From Gilliamella sp. Pas-s25 (lineage in GTDB: Bacteria; Pseudomonadota; Gammaproteobacteria; Enterobacterales; Orbaceae), in assembly GCF_009795885.1 (NCBI RefSeq), contig NZ_WTEV01000006.1, positions 81,967 to 131,801 on the forward strand: 49,835 nt of DNA. Direction: 5' to 3'. The notes beneath the pieces were generated by a model, which saw only the letters and a program-made list of their open reading frames with translations, did not search any database and was not told the DNA's origin. Each line of letters begins with the position of its first letter. The first letter of the stretch is position 1. This document shows, piece after piece, positions 1 to 7,930 of this stretch. A program made the translations under genes and the position numbers.

Positions 1-1
1 G

Positions 2-136
2 ATTAACTACTCAGCTAGCTGTTGCCCCCCGTAACAGTAAATTAACCACTCAGCTAGCTGTTACCCCCCGTAACAGTAAATTAACTACTCAGTTCACTGT
101 TACCCCCCGTAACAGCAAATTAACTACTTAGTTCAC
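2..136. repeat. 39-bp tandem repeat array with hairpins (candidate iterons)
   Basis: Three full units begin at 2, 41 and 80, and a partial fourth begins at 119; the period is exactly 39 bp. Each full unit contains an inverted repeat with a 7-bp stem, CTGTTAC / GTAACAG, around a loop of five C (19-37, 58-76, 97-115); the first copy has a single G-T mismatch. Each unit also has a second symmetric element just before it: CAGCTAGCTG in copies 1-2 and CAGTTCACTG in copy 3. The array lies immediately downstream of the replication-protein gene ending at 138 and is cut by the window edge. Its position and architecture suggest an origin or Rep-binding site of the integrated element; that role is inference. 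Confidence 0.85.
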
Positions 137-137
137 A

Positions 138-1352
138 TTAAGGATTAGCCTCACATAACATGTTTTTTAATGGATTCAAGAGTTGTTCTATTTTTTCTTT
201 GCTAATCATCTTCTTCTCAACAGTTAAGATTCTTGAAATTTCCTGTTTGCTAGAATCCTCATCTGCTGTGGTCTGATTACTCGTTGAAATGAGGTTATAT
301 TCACCTCGAGCGGCTTTTTGTATATTTGTTACAAGATAAGCAGTCATATTTTTAATTTTAGTGATATCTTTCATCGAGATAGTTTTTAATACACTATTGG
401 CAATTTGTATGTCTAAACTATTTTTATTTATCGCACTGATAACATCATTCAATCCTTGAATACCAAGATTAGCTTTAATATTGTCTGGAACATTTAAATC
501 TAACAAAACATTACTATTAGTAGTAGTACTACTATATAAACTACTACTAGTAGTACTACTAGAGGAATCATAACATAATGATTTTTTAGGTGGTTTCTTT
601 TTGGAACTTAGTGAGTTTAGGCTTAGTTCACTTTTGGAACTTAGTTGTTTTTCACTTAGTTCCTTTTGGGAACTTGGTGCTTTTTCACTTAGTTCCTTTT
701 GGGAACTTAATAAATTTTGTAAGTGAGTGAGTAACGATGATGCAATATTATTAAATTTGTAATTTATATTGCTTTCATTTTTTGAATCGTTAATGTGCAA
801 GAAAATGTTTTTGTCAGATTGAGTGCTTTTATTGACATATGTCTTGATTAGATTATATGCCAACATCGCTAATGATTTTGTAATGCTACTTTTATTTAAC
901 AATGATGTTAAAATGTGTATAACACTGTCATCAATAATCTTTTCAAGAGGCAGTGCTGTATTATGAAGAATATAAATATTACCCATAATTTGACCATTAC
1001 TACTTCTAATCATTCTAAATGACAACCAGCCTGATAAAACTAATCTAGAAAGTATTTCTCGTACAGTTTTTCTAGACAATGTACCGCCTAGGTTCCCCCA
1101 CAACTTTTGTAAATTATCGTAAGTTGGAAAGTAGTTATTGTGCCTGTATTTTTGTAATTCAATATACAACCGTTGCCAAGCATATTTATCTAATGATGTA
1201 ATAGAATCATCTTCTAATAATGCACGAGGCATTGAGTCATATTGATGACCTGCAAAAAACATGGCAATCTTTTCATCAGAAGAAATGCTATTTGTTTTCT
1301 GCTCAACTAATGCATTACGTAATACGCTAATTTGATTTTCAAAATCTACCAT
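138..1352 (-). CDS. STY4528-family island replication protein
   Basis: This 404-residue protein resembles the STY4528 family of replication proteins found at the conserved end of SPI-7-like islands. The family-type N-terminus is visible at about residues 33-135 (FAGHQYDSMPRALLEDD, then FPTYDNL, then GNIYILHN) and would form a winged-helix-like region. After about residue 220 the protein becomes low complexity, with degenerate 11-residue repeats (SSQKELSEK core) and a Ser/Thr run. It follows the DUF2857 gene with a 5-nt gap, last in the parA-dnaB-parB-DUF2857 series. The tandem hairpin array lies just past its stop. A role in element replication is known only by family association. The Ser-Thr tract is unusual at DNA level because its codons make palindromes. 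Confidence 0.8.
   Translation of the reverse strand: MVDFENQISVLRNALVEQKTNSISSDEKIAMFFAGHQYDSMPRALLEDDSITSLDKYAWQRLYIELQKYRHNNYFPTYDNLQKLWGNLGGTLSRKTVREILSRLVLSGWLSFRMIRSSNGQIMGNIYILHNTALPLEKIIDDSVIHILTSLLNKSSITKSLAMLAYNLIKTYVNKSTQSDKNIFLHINDSKNESNINYKFNNIASSLLTHLQNLLSSQKELSEKAPSSQKELSEKQLSSKSELSLNSLSSKKKPPKKSLCYDSSSSTTSSSLYSSTTTNSNVLLDLNVPDNIKANLGIQGLNDVISAINKNSLDIQIANSVLKTISMKDITKIKNMTAYLVTNIQKAARGEYNLISTSNQTTADEDSSKQEISRILTVEKKMISKEKIEQLLNPLKNMLCEANP
516..562. repeat. Nested AGT/ACT palindromes inside coding sequence
   Basis: The Ser (AGT) and Thr (ACT) codons of the STY4528-family gene alternate in blocks. Because AGT and ACT are reverse complements, the DNA is a series of palindromes: AGTAGTAGTACTACT at 519-533, and CTACTACTAGTAG followed by TAGTACTACTAG in 541-562. 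The two blocks can also pair with each other across the ATATAAA spacer. The region could form a cruciform or mRNA hairpin; function is unknown. Confidence 0.75.
597..709. repeat. Degenerate 33-bp coding tandem repeat
   Basis: About 3.5 units of 33 bp within the STY4528-family gene encode 11-residue repeats with a SSQKELSEK core. The two units nearest 709 are almost identical and the others have diverged. The repeat probably arose by slippage and forms a flexible, charged linker. Confidence 0.75.
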
Positions 1353-1357
1353 AATAT

Positions 1358-1957
1358 TTACAAACTATTTGAATTAATTAATGGCTCTAGCTCTTTAATT
1401 ACCGATGTTAATGTTAAAGGCTCAGTATTATCATCGCTCATCATCGAAACATGTTGAGTAATATCCATATAAACTAATAAACGATTCAAATCATCGTTTA
1501 TTACAATATCTGGATTTTCATTTTTTTTAAGCTGCCATTGTTCCCAAATAACTATTTTTTCGGCTTCGTCGGGTTTCCTAAAACGCCCCTTTGATACAGT
1601 TAAATCCTTTAGTTTTCTGGAACAACTAATATCAGATGTTGATAACCCAAAATATTTATTTAAAATTTCTATAGATGCGCCAAGTGAATGTGCTTTGTCA
1701 ATAATATGGCTTCTTTCTTCAAATTCTCTTGCTCTTGCAAGTACAACATCAAATAATTTTGTATCTATGGTAACTTGAATCAATAGTACGGGTGAGTTTG
1801 CAATATAAGTAACTTGTGAATAACTCAATTCTTTCATTTGTTTTAAGTGTTCAATTGTAAATCCCATTTCAATTAATGAGTGAATCTTTCCTTCATTAAT
1901 AAAATTATGAACCATGTTCAGGATCGCCAAATTTATATTATTACTGACACTTACCAT
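1358..1957 (-). CDS. DUF2857 family protein of integrative element
   Basis: This 199-residue protein matches the DUF2857 pattern: an N-terminal helical segment with GFTIEHLKQMK, the N-S/A-P-V motif near residues 54-58, a GASIEILNKYFGL helix-turn-helix-like stretch near residues 93-106, then K-G-R-F/W and an E-W motif. DUF2857 proteins occur between ParB and the STY4528-type replication protein in SPI-7/ICEHin1056-like elements, and that order is seen here. No biochemical function is known. The gap to the ParB gene upstream is 23 nt and to the next gene 5 nt, so it is probably co-transcribed with both. The HTH reading is an inference from residue pattern only. Confidence 0.8.
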   Translation of the reverse strand: MVSVSNNINLAILNMVHNFINEGKIHSLIEMGFTIEHLKQMKELSYSQVTYIANSPVLLIQVTIDTKLFDVVLARAREFEERSHIIDKAHSLGASIEILNKYFGLSTSDISCSRKLKDLTVSKGRFRKPDEAEKIVIWEQWQLKKNENPDIVINDDLNRLLVYMDITQHVSMMSDDNTEPLTLTSVIKELEPLINSNSL

Positions 1958-1980
1958 GATATGCCCTATATTTCCTATAT

Positions 1981-3630
1981 TTAATGTTGTTGATTTAAAA
2001 ACTCGTTATAAACTCGGAACAATCGAATAATTCGTAAAAATTTAATCACTAAAAAATCATTGAATTCAGTGATTAAATAATGCATACTAATCAATTCCTC
2101 TGTCTGTTTTGTAAGTAATGATAATAATAGTTTATATGCGGTGCGTTTTTTGCTATCTACTTCATCTTCTGTAGTGAGAGGATTAAATGCAATAATGGGT
2201 AATTTTGATTTATCTTTATCGTCAATTGAAAATGCAAAAGATTGGTTATTGATGCCTAGCTCATCAAAAATATCAAGTACATGCCCTGCAATATCTCGAA
2301 AAACATATTCATAATTAGTGGCCTCTTCAGGCAGTTTCCAAATATCTAAAATAGGTGTTCTTTCCGTTTTCCCATATGTATTTAAATTAGCACTGAGACT
2401 ATAAGCATGTGGATTAATTTTAGTTAAATCAGTACTTTTAATTATGTCTTCCATCACTAATTTAACATCAGCCCCGTCATGTACAGTAATCTCACCACTA
2501 GGTAAAACAGTATAAGAGGAACTTACAGCAGTTTCCAATTCAGGCTCATCATCGGATATGATTGTTGGATTTATCTCTCTTTTTAATGAAATTGGGTCAA
2601 CTTTAGTTGATTGTTGGCTATTAACATTAGTTTCTGATGAAATATCCTGTTGCAATTGACCTTTTAATGTTGGAACAACTTCCAATTTATCTTCCCCACC
2701 TTGTCCAGCATTGGCCTCATTTTGGCTAACATCAATTGGCGGCAAGTTTTTCTTTATCCCTTTATGGTTTTTTTCCTCTAATTCAAATTCAAAAAGCTGA
2801 TAGCTAATTCCCAACAATTTCGCAAAATAACCAAACATCTCGTCTTGTAAACGTTCATAACTAAATAATTCTGGCTCATAATCAAATTCACTTAATACTA
2901 AATTAAAACCTTCAACAAAAGCATTGTCGTCATCATATTTTTCTGAACGTTTATATAAATCCCAACATATACTTCTTAACATTAGAATTTTTTCAATTTG
3001 ATTTCGACTCAATCCTAATTTCAAAATCTCAGGGATATGAGGATACAAATAATCAACTGTATTAAGCATTTTTGTGATTAATACATAAGAAATAGGATAT
3101 CCGCTATTTTTTAACCGTTCACTTAACTCTCGTGAAGATAGTTGTTTACCTACTTCTTCTTCATACAAAACTTTACTCTTTGAAACACCCAATGCTTTTT
3201 CTATAAATGTATAATCACTACGAAGGCCATTTTCAGTTAAATGTCCAACAATAGATTTCAGCTCTCCGCCCCAAGGCCTGAAAATACAATTAATTGTATA
3301 AAAACGTTTATCACCAGTTTCTTCATACAGCTCTTTCAAAATTTGTAATCGTGTATTTCCCCCATCTGAAATTACATAGCCCTCTTCTCCTGGTATTTTT
3401 GTAATTGCAGGAGCATGATCAAGTCCTTTTTTTCGAATAGATTCTTTAATATCTTCATATGATTCATTTTTTTTCAGGCGTGGTAATACCTGACTAGGTC
3501 TTAATTCGTCAAGATTGACCCGCATAGGCATTTCATTCAATGTAATTTTAGTTGTTGCCCTATCACCGTCTGGGAAACCTGTAGACATACGTTCACGCAT
3601 AACATCAACAGATGATTTTTGTTCTACCAT
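1981..3630 (-). CDS. ParB-family partition protein of integrative element
   Basis: This 549-residue ParB/Spo0J-type protein has an N-terminal ParB nuclease-like domain of about residues 38-130. It includes the R-P-S-Q-V-L-P-R strand and the GGNTRL motif (residues 90-95), equivalent to the ParB box II phosphate-binding motif. A helical DNA-binding region follows (about 145-215), where an HTH with SSRELSERL is visible. The rest is long, variable and rich in Gln/Ser/Glu. It belongs to the long ParB type carried by SPI-7-like islands. It probably binds centromere-like sites and works with the ParA encoded at 5020-5916 to stabilise the excised element. The start is supported by an AAGGAAAAT Shine-Dalgarno-like stretch. 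Confidence 0.82.
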   Translation of the reverse strand: MVEQKSSVDVMRERMSTGFPDGDRATTKITLNEMPMRVNLDELRPSQVLPRLKKNESYEDIKESIRKKGLDHAPAITKIPGEEGYVISDGGNTRLQILKELYEETGDKRFYTINCIFRPWGGELKSIVGHLTENGLRSDYTFIEKALGVSKSKVLYEEEVGKQLSSRELSERLKNSGYPISYVLITKMLNTVDYLYPHIPEILKLGLSRNQIEKILMLRSICWDLYKRSEKYDDDNAFVEGFNLVLSEFDYEPELFSYERLQDEMFGYFAKLLGISYQLFEFELEEKNHKGIKKNLPPIDVSQNEANAGQGGEDKLEVVPTLKGQLQQDISSETNVNSQQSTKVDPISLKREINPTIISDDEPELETAVSSSYTVLPSGEITVHDGADVKLVMEDIIKSTDLTKINPHAYSLSANLNTYGKTERTPILDIWKLPEEATNYEYVFRDIAGHVLDIFDELGINNQSFAFSIDDKDKSKLPIIAFNPLTTEDEVDSKKRTAYKLLLSLLTKQTEELISMHYLITEFNDFLVIKFLRIIRLFRVYNEFLNQQH

Positions 3631-3646
3631 AATATTAATATTTTCC

Positions 3647-4978
3647 TTAAACTAAATTTTGATAATGCATGTATGGCCCATCAAATTTGACTGCTACTTT
3701 ACCTGTAGCAGCATTACGAGCTTTGGCCACAATTAATTCACCAGTCCCTCTAGCTTCACTGTTTTCGTTATAGACTTCATCTCGATATAACAATATTACT
3801 GTTGTAGCATCTTGCTCAAGACCGCCTGATTCTCTCAAATCAGACAAAAGAGGATGTTTATCAGAACGAGATTCAACTGATCGGTTTAATTGTGAAAGCA
3901 GAACTAAGGGAATATTGAAATCTTTACAATGAATTTTTAGCTGTCTACTAATATTGCCCACTTCAACAGCACGATTTTCACTGTTTTTTTCACCTGATGA
4001 CATTAACTGCACATAATCAACTGCAACAAATATTGGTTGACCATATAAACGTGTATAACGCTGAACTTTACGCCTAAAAATAGCTGGAGTTAAATACGCA
4101 TTATCATCAATAATAAGAAACTTTTTTAACTTCAATAACATTGCAATCGCTGCAGAAATTTTTCCATAATCACTATCGTCAAGATTTTTATTCTTTATAT
4201 CGATAAATGGTACATGAGCTAATGTAGCTAATAATCGCAACATCAACGATTGTGCATCCATTTCTAAACTAAAAACAAAAACAGGTTGTATAGGTAAATT
4301 AGGATTATCATTAAGAGCTATTATGTGATTGTAAATCAATGAAATAAGAAATGCTGTTTTCCCCATAGATGGTCTTGCTGCAACAATTGTTATTTCTTTT
4401 GGTTCTAATCCACCTATTTTATAATCTAAATTTTTAAAACCTGTTGGAATAAATGGGTTGTGTTCTGTTTCTAAGAAATTCATGACATTAGTCAATAATT
4501 CAGGTATACGTTGTTCATTTTGATTTTCTACATCGTGCCCAAGTTGAAATAGTTCTGATTCAGTTTGTGCTATAATCTGATTACTGCTGTCTGAATTACT
4601 AAATGACGCTTTTGTGAGATTTTTTATCAATGTCTTTGCAATATTATTTGCACTACGAGCTTTTGTATAATTGCGTAAAATTGATGCGTAGTGTTTAAAA
4701 TTTGTTGCTCGCGGTGTATCTCTACTCAACTCAGCTAAATATGCTAACCCTCCGCAATTTTTTAGTTGTTCTTCGGAAAGAGCCTGAGATACAGTCAGAA
4801 TATCAGCATGCTTACCTTCTTGAATTAAAGAAACTGTAGCATTAAAGATCAATTTGTGTTGTGGTATATAAAAATCATCCACATTTATTTCAAATGTATC
4901 ATCAATACAGCTATTATCGATTAATAATGCACCTAATACTGATCGCTCAGTATCATTAGAATAAAATTGCTTATTCAT
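3647..4978 (-). CDS. DnaB-like replicative helicase of integrative element
   Basis: This 443-residue protein has DnaB architecture. The N-terminal helical domain (about 1-105) opens with S-V-L-G-A-L-L-I and has the family Y-I-P-x-H stretch. A linker follows, then a RecA-type ATPase domain with Walker A ARPSMGKT (residues 201-208), the F-S-L-E-M motif, Walker B-like V-A-V-D-Y-V-Q-L-M, and the C-terminal S-D-L-R-E-S-G motif. It is shorter than chromosomal DnaB (about 470 residues). The position between parA and parB matches ICE/SPI-7 type elements, where a DnaB paralogue is thought to serve element replication. A clear AAGGTGAT ribosome-binding site precedes the ATG. Confidence 0.9.
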   Translation of the reverse strand: MNKQFYSNDTERSVLGALLIDNSCIDDTFEINVDDFYIPQHKLIFNATVSLIQEGKHADILTVSQALSEEQLKNCGGLAYLAELSRDTPRATNFKHYASILRNYTKARSANNIAKTLIKNLTKASFSNSDSSNQIIAQTESELFQLGHDVENQNEQRIPELLTNVMNFLETEHNPFIPTGFKNLDYKIGGLEPKEITIVAARPSMGKTAFLISLIYNHIIALNDNPNLPIQPVFVFSLEMDAQSLMLRLLATLAHVPFIDIKNKNLDDSDYGKISAAIAMLLKLKKFLIIDDNAYLTPAIFRRKVQRYTRLYGQPIFVAVDYVQLMSSGEKNSENRAVEVGNISRQLKIHCKDFNIPLVLLSQLNRSVESRSDKHPLLSDLRESGGLEQDATTVILLYRDEVYNENSEARGTGELIVAKARNAATGKVAVKFDGPYMHYQNLV

Positions 4979-5019
4979 ATAATCACCTTGTTATTTATTG
5001 TGAACAGAAATAAAAATGA

Positions 5020-5916
5020 TTAATGAGCAATTTCGGTTTTCATGAATGCATCAAATTGTGGCTGGTACCTGGGCAATAGGTGTTGACACAAATAATAAAT
5101 ATCGTCTTTGATACTTTGAGCCTGGGCTTTTGTTATTTTGTACGGATGTGCTACTTTATTTGTTGGTTCGGTATAATGTTGAAATGCTGCAATACCGAGG
5201 GATGCGGCAACTTTGTAACTATTTTTCTTTTTAATATCTTTATCTAAAACAGTAATTTTAAAAGGTAATGGTGGCAGAGCATTGATTTGTTGATTAAAAA
5301 GTTCTTTTATACGATGACAATCATTATTTTCTTCTACTCGATTAAAAAACGTATAAACGGGAGGTAATTCTATTCCGTAGTCAGTGAAAGGAATCAAACT
5401 TCTAAATAAATTAGAAATAGTACCCCGTAGATATTCTCGAACGCCTGGCATGGAAGGATCTAGCGGAGATAAAACCACATCAGAAGCAAGTACTGCCATG
5501 TTAACAGTTGGATCAATTGTTCCGACCGTATCAATGACTATCACATCATACTCACTTTTGAGAAGTTTTAAGCATGATTTTAGACGGATAATACCATCCG
5601 CCGAAGCGTTTAAATGTGAAACGATTTCTTGTCTAACGCTGTTTGATGACATAACATCTAAATTTTGTGTTGTTGTCGCAGATATTAGTTTATCTAAATC
5701 TGTTTCATGCATTATAAGAAACTCATAAACGCCATATGGAGCTTCTTTTTGCAATGGAAAATATGAACAAGCTGTAGGCTGCTCTAAGTCAAAATCCAGT
5801 AATAGTGTTTTTAACCCAGAATGAGCTATAAAAGCAGCAATATTAACTGCTGTAGTAGATTTGGTAGAACCGCCTTTAGTATCGGCTATAGTGATCACTG
5901 TTGCATTTTTTTTCAT
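5020..5916 (-). CDS. parA: ParA/Soj-family partition ATPase
   Basis: This 298-residue deviant-Walker ATPase has a signature P-loop KGGSTKST at residues 14-21, the switch/Walker A' region D-F-D-L-E-Q-P-T near 42-49, and Walker B V-I-V-I-D-T-V near 124-130. With the ParB at 1981-3630 it would form a type Ia-like partition system for the element. It is the first gene inward from the tRNA attachment site, as in SPI-7/ICEHin1056-like elements. Only 53 bp separate it from the tRNA 3' end, so its promoter is in that short AT-rich gap or transcription reads through from the tRNA. An AAGGG Shine-Dalgarno lies before the start codon. Confidence 0.88.
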   Translation of the reverse strand: MKKNATVITIADTKGGSTKSTTAVNIAAFIAHSGLKTLLLDFDLEQPTACSYFPLQKEAPYGVYEFLIMHETDLDKLISATTTQNLDVMSSNSVRQEIVSHLNASADGIIRLKSCLKLLKSEYDVIVIDTVGTIDPTVNMAVLASDVVLSPLDPSMPGVREYLRGTISNLFRSLIPFTDYGIELPPVYTFFNRVEENNDCHRIKELFNQQINALPPLPFKITVLDKDIKKKNSYKVAASLGIAAFQHYTEPTNKVAHPYKITKAQAQSIKDDIYYLCQHLLPRYQPQFDAFMKTEIAH

Positions 5917-5969
5917 GATATTAACCCTTAAAAAATTAAAAATTTATTAAACATTAAAATCATGATTGA

Positions 5970-6046
5970 TGGTGGCCCCTACTGGACTTGAACCAGTGAC
6001 CAATCGATTATGAGTCGACTGCTCTGACCAACTGAGCTAAGGGGCC
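5970..6046 (-). tRNA. ileX: tRNA-Ile2 (CAU anticodon, lysidine-modified class)
   Basis: A complete cloverleaf of 77 nt with encoded CCA is read on the minus strand: acceptor stem GGCCCCT/AGGGGCC, D-arm, anticodon loop CTCATAA with anticodon CAT at 6012-6010, and T-arm GGTTCAAGTCC. The body closely matches E. coli ileX rather than elongator or initiator tRNA-Met, so it is the AUA-decoding isoleucine tRNA modified by TilS. A TATAAT -10 on the minus strand (6080-6085) sits 34 bp upstream. The integrative element abuts its 3' end, so the 3' half is the likely attachment site. Confidence 0.93.
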
Positions 6047-6251
6047 ATTTGGATGTGCTACTGAGTTAGTAGGGTTATGATTATAATAGAGTTGAATCAA
6101 ATTTGCTATAGTTAATTAATAAAATAGGTTGGTTTGATTATTTCTTAATCTGTAATTTATTGGATTTTATGCGAGTTTAATTACTTATATTTTTTGTTTA
6201 ATTAAACTGATACAATAATTTGGTTTATTATTTATTGGTTGAGGAAATGTT

Positions 6252-6611
6252 ATGTCTCTCAAGAAATTATTATTTATTAGTGTTGCGATGTTTGCAACCT
6301 TGCTTTTAGGTGCTTGTAGTGGCTCTAAATATCAACCGACTTCTGCTGGTAGTCAAGTTCAGTTTATTGATACTAAGCCTGCGGCTTCTTGTCAGTTATT
6401 GGGTAAAGTGGAGGGGCGTCGCAGTAGTTTCTTTTCTGGCCTTAAAACTCATAGCGAGCTAATTCGCGATGCAGCTTCTGAGCTGATGAATAAGGCTGCT
6501 GCAATGGGGGGGAATGTGATTTATAACGCACAAGATACCTCTATGCAATATATTTCGGATATTGCGCCAACAGATGCGGTTATGGTTGGTGATGTTTATA
6601 GTTGTAAATAA
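6252..6611 (+). CDS. DUF4156 family lipoprotein
   Basis: This 119-residue protein has a lipoprotein signal peptide: basic MSLKK, a hydrophobic core, and lipobox LLGAC with Cys22 as the lipidation site. The mature part carries the pattern of DUF4156 small lipoproteins: a Cys-x-L-L-G-K-V-E-G segment, a stretch where residues D-A-A-S-E-L-M-N-K-A-A precede a G-G-N-V motif, and a closing cysteine. Lipidation and export are well supported; cellular function is unknown. GAGGA lies 7 nt before the ATG and supports the start. It is a single gene between the tRNA and the convergent serC, sharing a terminator hairpin with it. Confidence 0.8.
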   Translation: MSLKKLLFISVAMFATLLLGACSGSKYQPTSAGSQVQFIDTKPAASCQLLGKVEGRRSSFFSGLKTHSELIRDAASELMNKAAAMGGNVIYNAQDTSMQYISDIAPTDAVMVGDVYSCK

Positions 6612-6626
6612 GGCTAGTTAAATAAG

Positions 6627-6648
6627 AAAGGGAGCTTTGCCTCCCTTT
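6627..6648. terminator. Bidirectional rho-independent terminator
   Basis: Stem AAAGGGAG/CTCCCTTT has a 6-nt loop. On the plus strand it is followed by TTTT (lipoprotein gene); on the minus strand the stem itself ends in TTT and lies just past the serC stop. Confidence 0.8.
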
Positions 6649-6684
6649 TATTGGTATTAATGAATTGTAATATCTTGAGTTAAT

Positions 6685-7770
6685 TTAACCATTTTGTTTT
6701 TCAAATTGCCGCATAAAATCAATTAAATAATTCACGCCTTCTTGATCCATCGCGTTATAAATGGATGCACGCATTCCACCGGCAATACGGTGACCTTTGA
6801 TGCCAATAATGTTAGCTTGAGTTGCTTCGCTTACAAATTTTTTATCTAGTTCTTCATTTGGCGATAAGAAAGTGACATTCATAATTGATCGATTCACTGT
6901 TGAGACAGTATTTCGATAAAAATCGGATTGATCGATAAATTGGTATAGCAATTGTGCTTTGGCTTGGTTTCGTTGCTGCATTGCTTTTAGTCCACCAAGG
7001 CTTTTTATCCATTTAAATACTAAGCCTGACATATACCATGCAAATGTAGGTGGCGTGTTAAACATGGAATCGTTGTCCAATAAAATTTTGTAATCTAATA
7101 CTGATGGTAGGATTTTTTGCGCATAACCAATAAGATCTTCACGCACAATAACAATGGTAATGCCTGATGGACCAATATTTTTTTGTGCACCAGCATAAAT
7201 AATGCCATATCGGCTTACATCAATAGGTTGTGATAATATGCATGATGATAAGTCAGCAACCACGGTTTTATTGTCAAAGTTGGGCTCTTCAAAGATTTGA
7301 ATCCCGTCGATTGTTTCGTTTGGGCAATAGTGTACATAGGCGGCATTATCATTTAATTGCCATTCTGACATAGGTTTGATAGCTGTTAGTCCATCTTGTT
7401 TGATAACAACATTTTGTTCATTAATTTGGCAATATTTGCTAGCTTCTTTGGCTGCGCATTGGCTCCAATAACCGCTGTTGATATAGTCTGCACTAGTTCT
7501 CTTACCTAAGATGTTCAATGGAACTGCGGCAAATTGTGCTCTAGCACCACCTTGGCAATAAAGGATTTTATAATTATTAGGGATGTTTAAAATTGCACGC
7601 AGGTCGTTAGAGGCTTCAATAGCACATGCATCAAAATCTTTACCTCTATGGCTTAATTCCATAACTGATGCGCCTGTGTTACGCCAATTTAATAATTCAA
7701 TTTGAACTTGCTTTAATACATCAGCAGGCAATTTTGCAGGACCTGCACTAAAGTTATAACTTTTATTCAT
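6685..7770 (-). CDS. serC: Phosphoserine aminotransferase
   Basis: SerC (361 residues; E. coli 362) is a PLP-dependent class V aminotransferase. It makes 3-phosphoserine from 3-phosphohydroxypyruvate and glutamate (serine synthesis) and acts on the analogous intermediate in pyridoxal phosphate synthesis. The start is the canonical [10 protein letters not shown]. The PLP-binding region includes GGARAQF (74-80), and the Schiff-base lysine is K197 in [11 protein letters not shown]. The C-terminal G-G-M-R-A-S-I-Y-N segment carries the conserved arginine. It stands alone (no aroA follows as in E. coli) and ends at the shared terminator at 6627-6648. Confidence 0.96.
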   Translation of the reverse strand: MNKSYNFSAGPAKLPADVLKQVQIELLNWRNTGASVMELSHRGKDFDACAIEASNDLRAILNIPNNYKILYCQGGARAQFAAVPLNILGKRTSADYINSGYWSQCAAKEASKYCQINEQNVVIKQDGLTAIKPMSEWQLNDNAAYVHYCPNETIDGIQIFEEPNFDNKTVVADLSSCILSQPIDVSRYGIIYAGAQKNIGPSGITIVIVREDLIGYAQKILPSVLDYKILLDNDSMFNTPPTFAWYMSGLVFKWIKSLGGLKAMQQRNQAKAQLLYQFIDQSDFYRNTVSTVNRSIMNVTFLSPNEELDKKFVSEATQANIIGIKGHRIAGGMRASIYNAMDQEGVNYLIDFMRQFEKQNG

Positions 7771-7881
7771 TACGATTCACTTTGATCCATTCAAAAAAAG
7801 AATTCTATTTTTACACTGTATGGACAGATATACAATCATATTTTTTGTAAAAAAGTTTCAGAAAACTATATGTTTTAGTAT

Positions 7882-7902
7882 AAAAAACCGGCGAATGCCG
7901 GC
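7882..7902 (-). terminator. Rho-independent terminator of argCBGH
   Basis: Minus-strand hairpin with a CCGGC/GCCGG stem (7897-7901 with 7888-7892) and a 4-nt loop, followed by a run of six T. It lies about 30 bp beyond the argH stop and closes the arginine operon. Confidence 0.88.
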
Positions 7903-7930
7903 ATGGTTGTAATTAGATTGATATAGGTGA

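Noticed and set aside
2-136. CRISPR-like array at the left edge
   Set aside because: Units are directly contiguous with no spacers; this is a tandem repeat.
5384-5728. Plus-strand open frame of 114 codons
   Set aside because: It is the complement of parA, whose family motifs are clear; no ribosome site or domain.
5970-6046. tRNA-Met assignment from the CAU anticodon
   Set aside because: The tRNA body matches the Ile2 (ileX) type almost base for base, not elongator or initiator Met.
7800-7880. Gene or RNA in the serC/argH gap
   Set aside because: AT-rich with no open frame or structure apart from the argH terminator.
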